Assembly (NCBI RefSeq): GCF_021155765.1
Contig: NC_060115.1
Span: 11,760,493 to 11,824,492, forward strand
Length of the DNA: 64,000 bases
Direction: 5' to 3'
DNA from: Diprion similis
Lineage: Eukaryota > Arthropoda > Insecta > Hymenoptera > Diprionidae
The position numbers and the translations under genes are program-made. How positions within the stretch are numbered: position 1 is the stretch's first letter; each line of letters begins with the position of its first letter. The notes under the pieces were generated by a model that did no database searches, was not told where the DNA came from, and saw nothing but the letters and a program-made list of their open reading frames with translations. Below, one piece after another: positions 53,033-62,225 of the stretch.

Positions 53033-53602
53033 TCATATCAACGGTATAGCAGTGATCAGCTGTCTTATGTTGTCCGTCATCCAGTAAAAGATTTTTACAA
53101 TCCTGACAGGCAGTTTGGCGATTATATTACATATGATAGTTGCAATGATATAATATAATACATTATTCTGAAGCGCTGATAGTTCCACTTTATCTAATGC
53201 CTCTAACAGATGATCTGGCAGATCTTGGTTATCGTTATTAGTATCTAATGTAGCATCGATAATAGATCTTTTCGAACTACGGAATTCTAAGATTGACATT
53301 ACTTCTGTTATATCACCTAAACAATTTGCATTAATGCTCAGCTCAACTTTATTTCTGAACAGTAACTGACATATAGCCCATTTAAATTGCAAACAGTTTG
53401 GATTATTGTTCCACCACTTATGAGATCTGATACAGCAATAAGTTAATTCAATGTGGTGTTGCAAGAATTTGTAAGCTAAAAAAAATTTCAAAGAATTATC
53501 TGCTAAATTGAACAAATCTTCTGCCAGATTGATGAAACTATGAGTATTTATCGCAAATCCCAAAGCAAAAGTAAGAGGACTCTGCACGTATTGCCATGGC
53601 AT
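53033..53602 (-). CDS. Unidentified ~189-aa probable membrane protein
   Basis: A single open frame starting MPWQYVQSP and running 189 codons to a TGA. Codon use and amino-acid composition look like real protein rather than AT-rich noise. A C-terminal hydrophobic segment (roughly residues 145-165, around VLYYIIATIICNIIAKL) is a likely membrane span. Two more moderately hydrophobic stretches lie near the N-terminus and around residues 40-55. A WW pair lies near residue 63. Helical pattern and layout recall PEX11-type peroxisomal membrane proteins, but I cannot support that as more than a guess. The frame is closed by a TGA 12 nt upstream of this ATG, so either this is the start or a short upstream exon joins at a nearby AG. 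Strong minus-strand exon signals lie upstream at 54041-54105. Confidence 0.5.
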   Translation of the reverse strand: MPWQYVQSPLTFALGFAINTHSFINLAEDLFNLADNSLKFFLAYKFLQHHIELTYCCIRSHKWWNNNPNCLQFKWAICQLLFRNKVELSINANCLGDITEVMSILEFRSSKRSIIDATLDTNNDNQDLPDHLLEALDKVELSALQNNVLYYIIATIICNIIAKLPVRIVKIFYWMTDNIRQLITAIPLI

Positions 53603-53756
53603 CAACGTTCCTCAAATGACTCGATTGTTTAGTTTCAGATATTCCCAATATCATCTGTTAAATTCTCTGCTGCACATCGTTACCGTTTGACGCTTTGATC
53701 ATCGTTCACATTAGTATTTGTGATCTGAAACAACATATTATTAGAAACACAATCTT

Positions 53757-54105
53757 TCATCTGCATAACATGAAATCCAAATCATTTGATGTATCACATA
53801 AAATATCAACAAACCATAGTTTTACTGGTTTTAATTGGTTCGCCATACGGAAGTACTTCGAAACATATTGTGATGCATCTTTTTTCAAATAATTTCTACC
53901 AGTTGGAGTATTATGACAGTGTTTGGACAGAAAGTGGCGACTACATATAAACTTAAAAGATTCAGATTGCTTTTAAATTTGTAAAAAATGAGGGACTCAA
54001 AAACAATCATTCGTTTTTATGGACACAATAATATACTTACGCATAACAGGTTATGTCGAAACAAGCATCCGCTTTGCATAAAATAATGTTGCACAGTCTC
54101 ACCAT
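53757..54105 (-). CDS. Candidate two-exon small ORF (67 aa)
   Basis: Exon 1 (54041-54105) starts MVRLCNIILCKADACFDITC and ends at a strong donor (GTAAGTAT). A plausible acceptor (AACTGGTAG) at 53896 opens exon 2 (53757-53895), which stays open for 46 codons to a TGA. The joined product would be 67 aa with seven Cys, five of them in the first exon. It lies on the same strand, about 155 nt before the ATG of the membrane-protein ORF. It could therefore be an upstream ORF of that transcript, or the true 5' coding exons of a larger gene joined by a splice I did not resolve. No family recognised. Confidence 0.3.
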
Positions 54106-54506
54106 ATTTCCACATTAATATACACATTCACGGATCCGTAATGAATTTACTTTAAAAATCATGTGAAATCACTATTTTATTTCAACAAAATTTATCAACG
54201 TGAAACCGGGTTCGATGATCAACGTATCGGTCTTCTGCTCTGACGGTCAATGTTTTTGTGCAAGATAGTCGCTACGTACTAGAAAACTAGAGCCGAATAT
54301 TGTCCGACTTAGAGAAGTTTATTACACATCTGACTACTAACTTCAGCCTCTGGCTTCAGTTTAATAACTGTGAATACAATCTTATCATTAATGTCCACGT
54401 GTATAAGTTGAATAAATATTTTTCTCCCACCAAGATATCGGATTCCTTAGTTCTTATCAATCTCATTGTCAGGCTGGGATTTCATGGCAACAAAACGTAG
54501 CAGAGT

Positions 54507-54597
54507 GCAGTATTTCCCACCATCCAAGCATTCTGATTGGTTGACTAACCTAACCTTAGTACACCAATCAGAATGCTTCGATGGTGGGAAATGCTGC
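54507..54597. repeat. Near-perfect 35-bp inverted repeat (hairpin)
   Basis: Left arm 54507-54541 and right arm 54563-54597 are reverse complements at 33 of 35 positions, separated by a 21-nt loop. Each arm carries a CCAAT box (ATTGG on the left, CCAAT on the right) next to the loop. It lies between the P450 gene and the unidentified membrane-protein gene, about 400 bp upstream of the latter's first candidate exon. It could be a paired NF-Y promoter element, a small foldback insertion or a transcribed hairpin. Confidence 0.8.
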
Positions 54598-55001
54598 TGC
54601 GGCTTTTTGCAATCACGTAAGAAGCAATCACTCTGTTATACTTTCGTGAAAAAAATTAAAGAAGTGAAGAAACCATTTTAACTCCGTGTCGCAGTATTTA
54701 TTGCAATAGATGGCTATTACAAAGTGATTTTATTTTCTTTTTTCATAAATGTATACAACATGGTTTTAGACTTCTACTATAACTTCTATTATATAAATAT
54801 GATAAACAAGAAAATTGAAAAAGTTCTGACGCAGTCGATGTAGGATTATTATACTATGCGCACATAATTTCAGTAGAAAAAGATTAATAAAAGTATAAAG
54901 TAAAAACACAAATCCAACGTTCAATCGCCAATAAATCTCCTTCACCTTTGTGAATTCACTGAATCATCAAACATCTCTCGTCGATTCAGCAAAATCCATA
55001 T

Positions 55002-55007
55002 TTTATT
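55002..55007 (-). terminator. Poly(A) signal close behind P450 stop
   Basis: Minus-strand AATAAA only about 6 nt after the P450 TGA, implying a very short 3' UTR if used. Other signals lie further on, such as at 54697-54702. Confidence 0.45.
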
Positions 55008-55012
55008 GACGG

Positions 55013-56560
55013 TCAACAAGCGGCGGATTTCCTCGATTCCAAATCCAGCCAGAATCCATGCTCGGCCGTCATGACTGGTGAAGTCCTGCTGAGGACTAAA
55101 GGAACTTGGGTTTTGGAACCGACGCAAATGCGGAATTTTCTCAAAAGACAGCAGAGCACGATCTTAGTTTCCATCAAGGCGAACCTGCTTCCAGGACAGT
55201 TTCTGGGACCGACGCCGAATGGCATGTAAGCAAAGGGGTTGATGCTTCCCTTGTTTTCCGGACTGAATCTTTCCGGATCGAACTTCTCAGGGTCGGGGAA
55301 ATATTGGGAGTCATGATGAAGGGCGAATATCGGAATCCAGACTCGAGTCCCAGGCTTGGCGATTACCGGTTTGTCAGTTCCATTCGGCGGCGGCAGCTCA
55401 AATTCAAGATTGCTTAAGCGGTCGGTGTTCACGGCGGGTGGATAGTAGCGCAATGTTTCATTCAAAACCATATCGAGGTACTTGAGTTGGCTGACTTTGT
55501 CGTAAGAGAGTTTGCCGCCATCTTCGTCGTACGCGGCGTCAATCTCGGCGATCAGTTTATCCTGAATATCGGAATGAACGGCCAGCTGGTGACAAGTGAA
55601 TGACATCAGCGTTGAAGCAGTGTCGAAACCGGCGAAGAAGAAAATGAAAGCCTGCCCAGTAATTTCATCAATAGAGAGTTTTTCGTCTCCCCGTTTATGC
55701 TTGGCCTGCATCAGTTGATGAATCAAATCCGGTCTAACGATTCCATCCTTAATTCTCGTCGATATCGTGTCCTTGACTAAATTTCGGAAAAATGTTGCCA
55801 CTTTGTTCGAGACGTAGGTCTGTCTCAGGATCTTCATCAACGTGGGACTCCAGGAGAACAAGAACATTTTAATGGTCGTCAGGCCACCAGGGTTTGTGGC
55901 GTCTTTGCCCATAAGGTAAAACTCGTTTTCCTGATTCTCCAAGGAATTAACGCTGACGCCAAACGCGGCCGTGGCTATCACGTCGTTCGTATATCTCGTG
56001 AAGAGGCCCTTCATTTCAACGGTTAACGGGCGGGGCTGTTTTTCTAAATAATCAGTAAAATCGTCCGCGCATTTTGATATCAGCTCGAACATCACGCGCA
56101 TTTTACTGGAGGTGAATGTCGGACTAACTATTGACCTCATCTCCTTCCAACGTTCCCCTGTCATGGAGAATAAATTACCACCGAAAAGAGGATCCACCGA
56201 CTCGTCCACGTAGGCTTTGTGGTTGGAAAAGTGATCGAAGTGCTTAACGGTTACCGATTTTATCAGTTCGGTATCCCGCAGAACGTAGATGGGATTTCCG
56301 AATTCAAATGCACCGAAGTATTTTTCGTTCGGAAATTCTCGGTATAAATCCTGGAAGAATTCGGCGAGTGATTTTCTCTGCCGCAGCATCGGCAGCATGT
56401 TGCCAAATATGAAGACTGGCTTGCTGTACGGTACATTACGCTTCTTGAAATACCAAAGTACTGTAAAGTTCCTCAACAGATACGTCCCCAAAAATATACC
56501 AAGTACACCAAGGACAGCTAAAGCGACAGACCACAAGCTTATACTCCACTCCTCTTTCAT
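55013..56560 (-). CDS. Cytochrome P450, CYP9-type (CYP3 clan), single exon
   Basis: Microsomal haem-thiolate monooxygenase of 515 aa, oxidising lipophilic substrates with electrons from P450 reductase. CYP9 enzymes in insects commonly handle plant toxins and insecticides. All landmarks are present: N-terminal membrane anchor (about residues 9-29), C-helix WKEMR (138-142), I-helix AGFDTAS (310-316), K-helix ETLR (368-371), PERF (429-432), and the haem loop FGVGPRNCPG with ligand Cys455. The segment VKHFDHFSNH and the VDPLFGGNLF region are typical of CYP9 rather than CYP6. The I-helix has Ala where many P450s have a second Thr. The coding region has no intron. Start: first in-frame ATG, just after a possible 5' UTR acceptor (TATTCAG). 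Nothing is truncated, so it looks functional. The CYP9 subfamily cannot be named without comparison. Confidence 0.93.
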   Translation of the reverse strand: MKEEWSISLWSVALAVLGVLGIFLGTYLLRNFTVLWYFKKRNVPYSKPVFIFGNMLPMLRQRKSLAEFFQDLYREFPNEKYFGAFEFGNPIYVLRDTELIKSVTVKHFDHFSNHKAYVDESVDPLFGGNLFSMTGERWKEMRSIVSPTFTSSKMRVMFELISKCADDFTDYLEKQPRPLTVEMKGLFTRYTNDVIATAAFGVSVNSLENQENEFYLMGKDATNPGGLTTIKMFLFSWSPTLMKILRQTYVSNKVATFFRNLVKDTISTRIKDGIVRPDLIHQLMQAKHKRGDEKLSIDEITGQAFIFFFAGFDTASTLMSFTCHQLAVHSDIQDKLIAEIDAAYDEDGGKLSYDKVSQLKYLDMVLNETLRYYPPAVNTDRLSNLEFELPPPNGTDKPVIAKPGTRVWIPIFALHHDSQYFPDPEKFDPERFSPENKGSINPFAYMPFGVGPRNCPGSRFALMETKIVLCCLLRKFRICVGSKTQVPLVLSRTSPVMTAEHGFWLDLESRKSAAC

Positions 56561-56904
56561 CTTGGATCTGAATATTATTTCCCCTCCCCAAAAAAAAATC
56601 TCTCACTGTGTGTTATAACAGGTTGTTTGGAAAAACAATGTCAGCGTCACTTTCGATCGAACCTCCCACTCACCAAAACAGTCTAATTCTGTTTCCCACC
56701 AAATCTGTCCGAGAGAAAAGGATTCTTTTTCAATACTCTGAAGATGGAAATCGACCTAAAGCGCACCAAACTGGGTATAGAATGGCAAAAAATTTTCTGT
56801 TTACAAATTGTGAAGATCTCGCTCAACTATTGCGTGAAATACATTCTCCACACAATATGTCCGCATTGCTGAGAACGATTCCGCGCTGACTGACTGGCGC
56901 TGAC

Positions 56905-56935
56905 TGAATCACTCTGGGCTTTCCTCCGTTTTATA
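56905..56935 (-). promoter_or_regulatory. P450 core promoter: TATA box plus initiator
   Basis: On the minus strand TATAAAA occupies 56929-56935 and an arthropod initiator TTCAGT puts the start at about 56905, exactly 30 bp downstream. This gives a 5' leader of about 345 nt, either continuous or containing a small intron ending at the TATTCAG before the start codon. Spacing is canonical. Confidence 0.65.
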
Positions 56936-58030
56936 TCTCCGCTTCGAACTATTATACTTTTGTTTCGTCACTTACAACGCCCATTATTTCATCATATACC
57001 TATATGTATACATATATATATTATGAGAGACATATGATCAATCGAATAGATCGATTATTTATTTAAATAATCGATTATTTCTGGCCGATATTTTTGAGGT
57101 CCGATTAAACAATTTCGATGTATTTTACCCATAGAACTTATACCTCGCAAAAAGGTGGGAAACCGGGAACGCCCTGAAGGTTGACTATTATGGTAAAAGC
57201 GCGTAAGGCTCTCTTATGGTAAGTGCACGTTGGTAGAGGTAGTGCGCAGAAAGGGCGGCGCCGTGGTTACCGGCAAGGACTAAGATAATATAGAGTGTGA
57301 AAAGTTTTTCAGTAGTCCTTACATTATAAATTTTATTACTGTGTTAGGAAGGTAAACAAGGTACAGAGTTATCGCTTCTTCATAGTTGGTGAAATTATAA
57401 ATATTACTATTATTACGAAAGATACATCAGACGCAGATTAAAGTATCCTTGCTTATTACGCTTGTAAATTAAATGTAAATCTTGCTAAAGCCACAGTTAA
57501 TGTACAATAATTAATACCTTTTTTCAAGTTTATCACCAGGTTTACGATTTTCTACTCAACATGTATTATCCCGTTACGCTGCCTCTTATTACAGTCGAAT
57601 CTAGTTACAAGTATCATTATGAAGCTCTTGTACTCTTTCATTGCATGAACTGCAGAATTGCACGTGAAAATAGGACTCAGAGACACGTGTTACTTACAAT
57701 GAGATTCGACCGCATCATGATCAATATTTTAGATTCTTATTCTTTCTTCTTATAGCTATATCTGATGAGGGTAAGTCAAAATATTTTAGATTCATGATTA
57801 ATGTGTAAGCTTTAGGCATAAACTTATCATACCCTGCAACAAATGAAAGTAATATTCGATTAAATTATATCAATACACGTTACACAACGCTCCTAGTAAA
57901 GCGCTGCCATGAGACAATGTTGCAGATTGCGGCTGCTGCTTGCGAAGTCAGTCTTTGGTTAATTATATGTGACAGCATTGAAGTATTTGTTTTTCTAAAA
58001 GTTTGCATAATTAATATTTGCATTAATAAA
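56936..58030. other. Intergenic, P450 upstream to TDRD3 3' end
   Basis: No supported gene. It contains TATA-rich sequence at 57000-57060 and a GC-richer patch at about 57140-57290. The TDRD3 3' UTR enters from the right; a variant poly(A) signal ATTAAA (minus) lies at 58031-58036. Confidence 0.4.
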
Positions 58031-58055
58031 TTTAATCGAGGCTACCAATACTATG

Positions 58056-61000
58056 TTAAGAAGCTGAATTCATATCCTTTGGTGCCCGACATGGCGAGTG
58101 ATTACGTTGACCTGGCGGCTGGTATATAGGTCGAGTACTGCGATGCTGCGACCTTTTATTGTAGCCTCTGGTACCAGTTCCACTGCCTCCACCCCCTCTT
58201 CGGAACTCCATTCCTGCTACATTATACGTTTAATCTTTTAATAAGAGTCGATTATAATAGATTTACAAAGTAATTCGTTAGAATTTTCTGCTAACAAATG
58301 ATTTCCTCTGACGCTCATATTGGAAAACAAAAGAATAGATCAAATTAGGGATCATTGCTGGTCGATGGGTCATTGCTTTATACTCACTAGTTATATGATT
58401 GCCTTGATTGTTGCGTTGCTGACGATTTTCACCACGTTGTGCATGTTGCTTAAAGTCTCGACTACCATCTTGCGGGATTGGACCATCCTAGCAATTTGAA
58501 GGGTAATTAACATCTAGTGTTATGCTTTCAAATTAGATTTCAAATTTCAAATGGCAAAAAAAAGTTAATATTGGTCAAATACCTCGATCGTTATTGGTAT
58601 ACAGTCGGCTTGTAACACTTCTTCAAAATTGTTAAAATCTTTGAATAGCACCACACAAGTCCTATGCGAAACTGCTGTGACCTCTGCGTTGTAATACTAC
58701 AAGAAAAAGAAAAAACAGTTACGACTTAGAATTCCCCTTTAATTAATGAGAGCACGTATTAATTCCAGACAAATAAGAAAGGGCGAATAGATATTTTACA
58801 AACTAGCTCACCCTGTTGTCTTCCCAATATTTGGCCATGCATTTGTCACCAGGCTGCCAAACCCACATACCTTCAGCTTGCTGGATGGCTGATTGATTAT
58901 TGTTATTGTTACCACCCTTTTGCTCATTCAAACTACCAGTCTCTTTGCTGTTGTATCGCCCATTAGATGTAGTAGGCGGGTTTCTGTTTTGACGATTTCG
59001 GTAATTTTGTTCACTTGAACTCCCATTCGGATTTTGATAGCTCTCTATGGAAGTATTTTTATGGGTTTGATAACTCGTGTTTGTTCTATTATGTACATTA
59101 GGGTTGTATGTATTATGATCTTGGTTCTCTCTGTGTTTCGGTTCTGCTTGATAATGGTTCTGCTGTCTATTATTATTGTAATTTCCTTGCTGTTGTTCCT
59201 GTCGATTTCTATTGTAACCATTCTCGCTGGAACTTTCCAAACGAGGCTGAGCAATACCGTTTTTGTTTTCAGAAGAATGAGAACTTTTATTGAAGCCCAT
59301 TTTGTAATTATTTTCATGCTGGTAAGTAGCGGTAGAATTTTCTTGTGGTTTTTGAAACCTGGGTGGTTTCCTTTGATTGGAAGAAGCATTTGCAGGATTA
59401 TGTTGCGGATATTGGACTGCTGTGGAGTTAGCTTTACTTAGCTTCGGCTTACTAGATTTTACATCTTCTGAATATCGTGGTGCAGGCTGATAAGATCGTC
59501 CCCCCCTTGGATTTCTGAAATATTGTCACAAATATGACTCAAAACATTAAGAATTTTGGCTGAAAGAAAATTGATACAATTTTATACCATAAAGAAAAAA
59601 GAACTGTAACAAAGTATAAAAAGAGTCAGGCTATGATACAATTTTTCTGACTCTAGAATGGGAATACTGACATCCCGATATTCCAGAAAAAATTTGATGC
59701 GACCAATATTAATTTACTATAATATAAGCTTCGTGTAAATTTCATTAAATAAAAAACACAGTCTATACTGCATTAACATAAAATTCAATATACAAAGTGT
59801 AGAATATTAATCTGTTTTTAGGTTTTCAAATGGTATGTTTATCGTTCTTTACCTTCCACCTCTTCCCATATGATCAGCACTTTTTGATTCAAATCGATCA
59901 TAGGTTCCTTTACTATTGTAAAAATCATTCGTTCCTTGAGGTTTGTTGTTAGTTTCTTCTGGTAAATCGGTTTGGGCAGGAAGCTTGTCTTCAAGGAAAT
60001 CAAACAAAGACACCCTACCACTGCTAGGTTTTCCATCTTCTACTTTTTTCTCAAATCGTTTTCCCTTTGGCTCTCTGACCTCCCTAGCGCTGGTAGAATT
60101 TCTGTAAAATAGAAATAAAAATTTTCCACTTTTGTAACTGATTTTACACCCATTTTTAGATTTTGAAACTTACACAGGCTCTCTATTATATCTGTTATCA
60201 TTACGCTGTAGACTCCGTAATGCACGATCAACATTATTTCGACTTAGCTTCAAGGCGTACTCGGCCTGTTCAATCGAATACCCTTGATCAACAATCCTCT
60301 GAACGCTATGATCCAAAAGCTGAAAAAACAGATGAAAATAATATAGTTGAATTTCACCAATGATTGATCGTGCTAATGTGTAGTTGATTCTCACCTGTTT
60401 ATTTCCACCTCCAAATACTTTTTTATTACCCTGTTTGGCAGCCTCAGCAATGGCATCTTTTCTTTGAGCTTCGAACTCGGCATTCTCCTTTGATGCCCTT
60501 TCCTTGTCAGCAAGGGCCTTGAAGTTCTTATCTTGTTCAGAGATTTTTATAATTTTTTTACCAAATGGAATCCACGGTGGTGGTCCGCCCTCTTCTGCTG
60601 GTCTGACTCGGGAATGTTGCGCTAATTTCTGTATCGAATGTTTAAAGAATATAAGTTGAAAATCACATCACTCATATTCAATTCTTTTTGCAGTGCAAAA
60701 GTATACTCAGACTCCATTACTTTGTTCATTTCCCATTTTTCCACGAGACTGGGTACTTTTCCTCCAAGTACAGACAAGATGTGCGATGGTTTTAGTAAGA
60801 TAATACCATGAGATATTGCCAACACACCCTTTTTCATCAACAATTTTGTACCGGGTGGTGTATTGATGCTGTGGATAAAGAAGAAATCCCTCATTGTTTA
60901 AGCAAGACTCGAAACAGACTTTTTATTTCTGGTTACATTTTCAATATATTACCTCAGAGAAGATATTGGCTCAATTTCTATAGCTTGAAAATTATTTTGT

Positions 61001-61549
61001 CCATCTGTTAAGGAGAGTTTTAACAAACGTGGAGTTGATCGAGATTCTTCGTTACCTTTTGGTGCCGCTACATTGCGTAACTTTTGTATTTGCCACACAA
61101 CATTTCCCTGAGTCAAGTCTCCTTGGCCGCTGCTAATTTCCTTAAGATCATACTGCAATAAAATCAGCTCTGTTAATCCACATAAAAACAAATTTTTCCC
61201 TACCAAAGATCAGCACTAAATAATACCGATACTTAAAAAAAATATACACCTAAATGGTAAACAAAGAAAAACTGCTTACATCTAAAGCCTTTTTGATTAT
61301 TTTTTGGACGTCTCTGGAATCTCCCAAGAGGTTGTAACCGTCGTCTGACAGATACCTAAAAGTTGAAGAAAAAAAATTAAAATACATCAAATCAATGAAT
61401 CGTCTACGTGTCAGGCATTTTTAGGGATAACTTCGTCGTCAACAAAATGGCAAGACCTGTTTACACAAGTGTTAACTGAGACTTGTAAACGAGCCTGTAA
61501 AATAATAAGAAAATCGAACTCACCAGCCCTGTGCACGAAGTTCATCCAT
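58056..61549 (-). CDS. Tdrd3: Tudor domain-containing protein 3, eleven exons
   Basis: Reader of methylarginine marks and scaffold for topoisomerase 3-beta and FMRP, acting in transcription and mRNA control. Exons: 61524-61549, 61280-61355, 60953-61152, 60721-60868, 60395-60628, 60174-60319, 59853-60101, 58812-59514, 58583-58696, 58388-58487, 58056-58216. All have GT-AG borders and matched phases, giving 2157 nt and 718 aa. An N-terminal DUF1767/OB-fold (about 1-165) includes INTPPGTK and VLGGKV, then EGGPPPWIPFG. The UBA domain spans about 229-270. SLFDFLEDKLP (308-318) and KPPRFQ (409-414) are conserved short motifs in an Asn/Gln-rich disordered linker. The Tudor domain covers about 576-632 (WQPGDKCMAKYWEDN, then DFNNFEEV). 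The C-terminal STRPIYQPP (692-700) matches the exon-junction-complex-binding motif. The usual DYGNY of the Tudor cage is DFNNF here. The start is the only ATG in the open first exon, downstream of an in-frame stop. Confidence 0.95.
58210..58220 (-). promoter_or_regulatory. NAGNAG tandem 3' splice site, TDRD3 last exon
   Basis: The minus strand reads ATGTAGCAGGAATGG, offering TAG or CAG as acceptor. The first gives Thr-Gly-Met-Glu, the second Arg-Met-Glu, one residue shorter, just before the FRRGG stretch. Frame is kept in both. Confidence 0.6.
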
Positions 61550-61780
61550 TTCTGCCAGGTCCTTAAGACGACTCGCCGAAATATTTTCAAGGGGAATTAT
61601 TTGATGGTTAGACGTGAAGTGATGCACCGGGTTGATCGGAGCGTTTTGTTTAAGTTTAGGAATTGTTTACATTAGTTATTCACTTCTATCATTACTGCAC
61701 TTGACTACATTACAACCGAAACAGCTAACCGTGGTCGGGACACGACAGATGCGCGTCGGCCATTTTGGTTGGCCATAGAA
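61550..61780 (-). other. TDRD3 5' leader and probable promoter
   Basis: No in-frame ATG occurs between the upstream stop and the predicted start. A minus-strand AAAATGGCC at 61759-61766 resembles the YY1/Pho-type ATGGC core often found at transcription starts of housekeeping genes. No TATA box is evident. The transcription start was not located. Confidence 0.35.
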
Positions 61781-62101
61781 TATGATTCGTCGATTCTCGA
61801 AGAGATGCGACTTCTGTTGCCACAACTTTTGCATTCGAAATCGACGCTCGAATTCGGCGGCGAAATCGATTTTTTCGATTTTTATTTTTTCAAATTTATT
61901 TTTCGTATCCTTAGACCATCGAGTTTCCATATTCGTAACGGATTAATACAAATCCGATACGTATTCATATGAAATTATACTGAAAACATTGGCATTGGCG
62001 CGTTTATTGTTCGCACCTGGAATCGCCGCGGTCACGTGACATAACTTCCTCTGACAGAAGAATAGAAGAAGCTTCTTTCATAAATTCATACATGTTTATT
62101 A

Positions 62102-62225
62102 GGGTGGAGCAGAATCTAAAAAATTCACGCGAAAGAAGTTTTTTATGGGCCGACGTCTTCGGGTTTCTAGAGGAATCATTAAATTTTTTTTTCGGCAATT
62201 TTGATCTGTATACTAAATGTAACAA
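62102..62225 (+). mobile_element. Solo transposon-like terminus
   Basis: TTA followed by GGGTGGAGCAGAATC resembles the start of the GGGTGGCGC foldback family but diverges after seven bases. No matching opposite end was found nearby, so this is either a decayed element or a different family with a similar terminus. Confidence 0.3.

Noticed and set aside
59034..59441. 135-codon plus-strand ORF
   Set aside because: Antisense shadow of the Asn/Gln-rich TDRD3 exon 8.
61676..61930. 84-codon minus-strand ORF upstream of TDRD3
   Set aside because: Ends in stops before the TDRD3 start, lies in the probable promoter, and has no recognisable domain.
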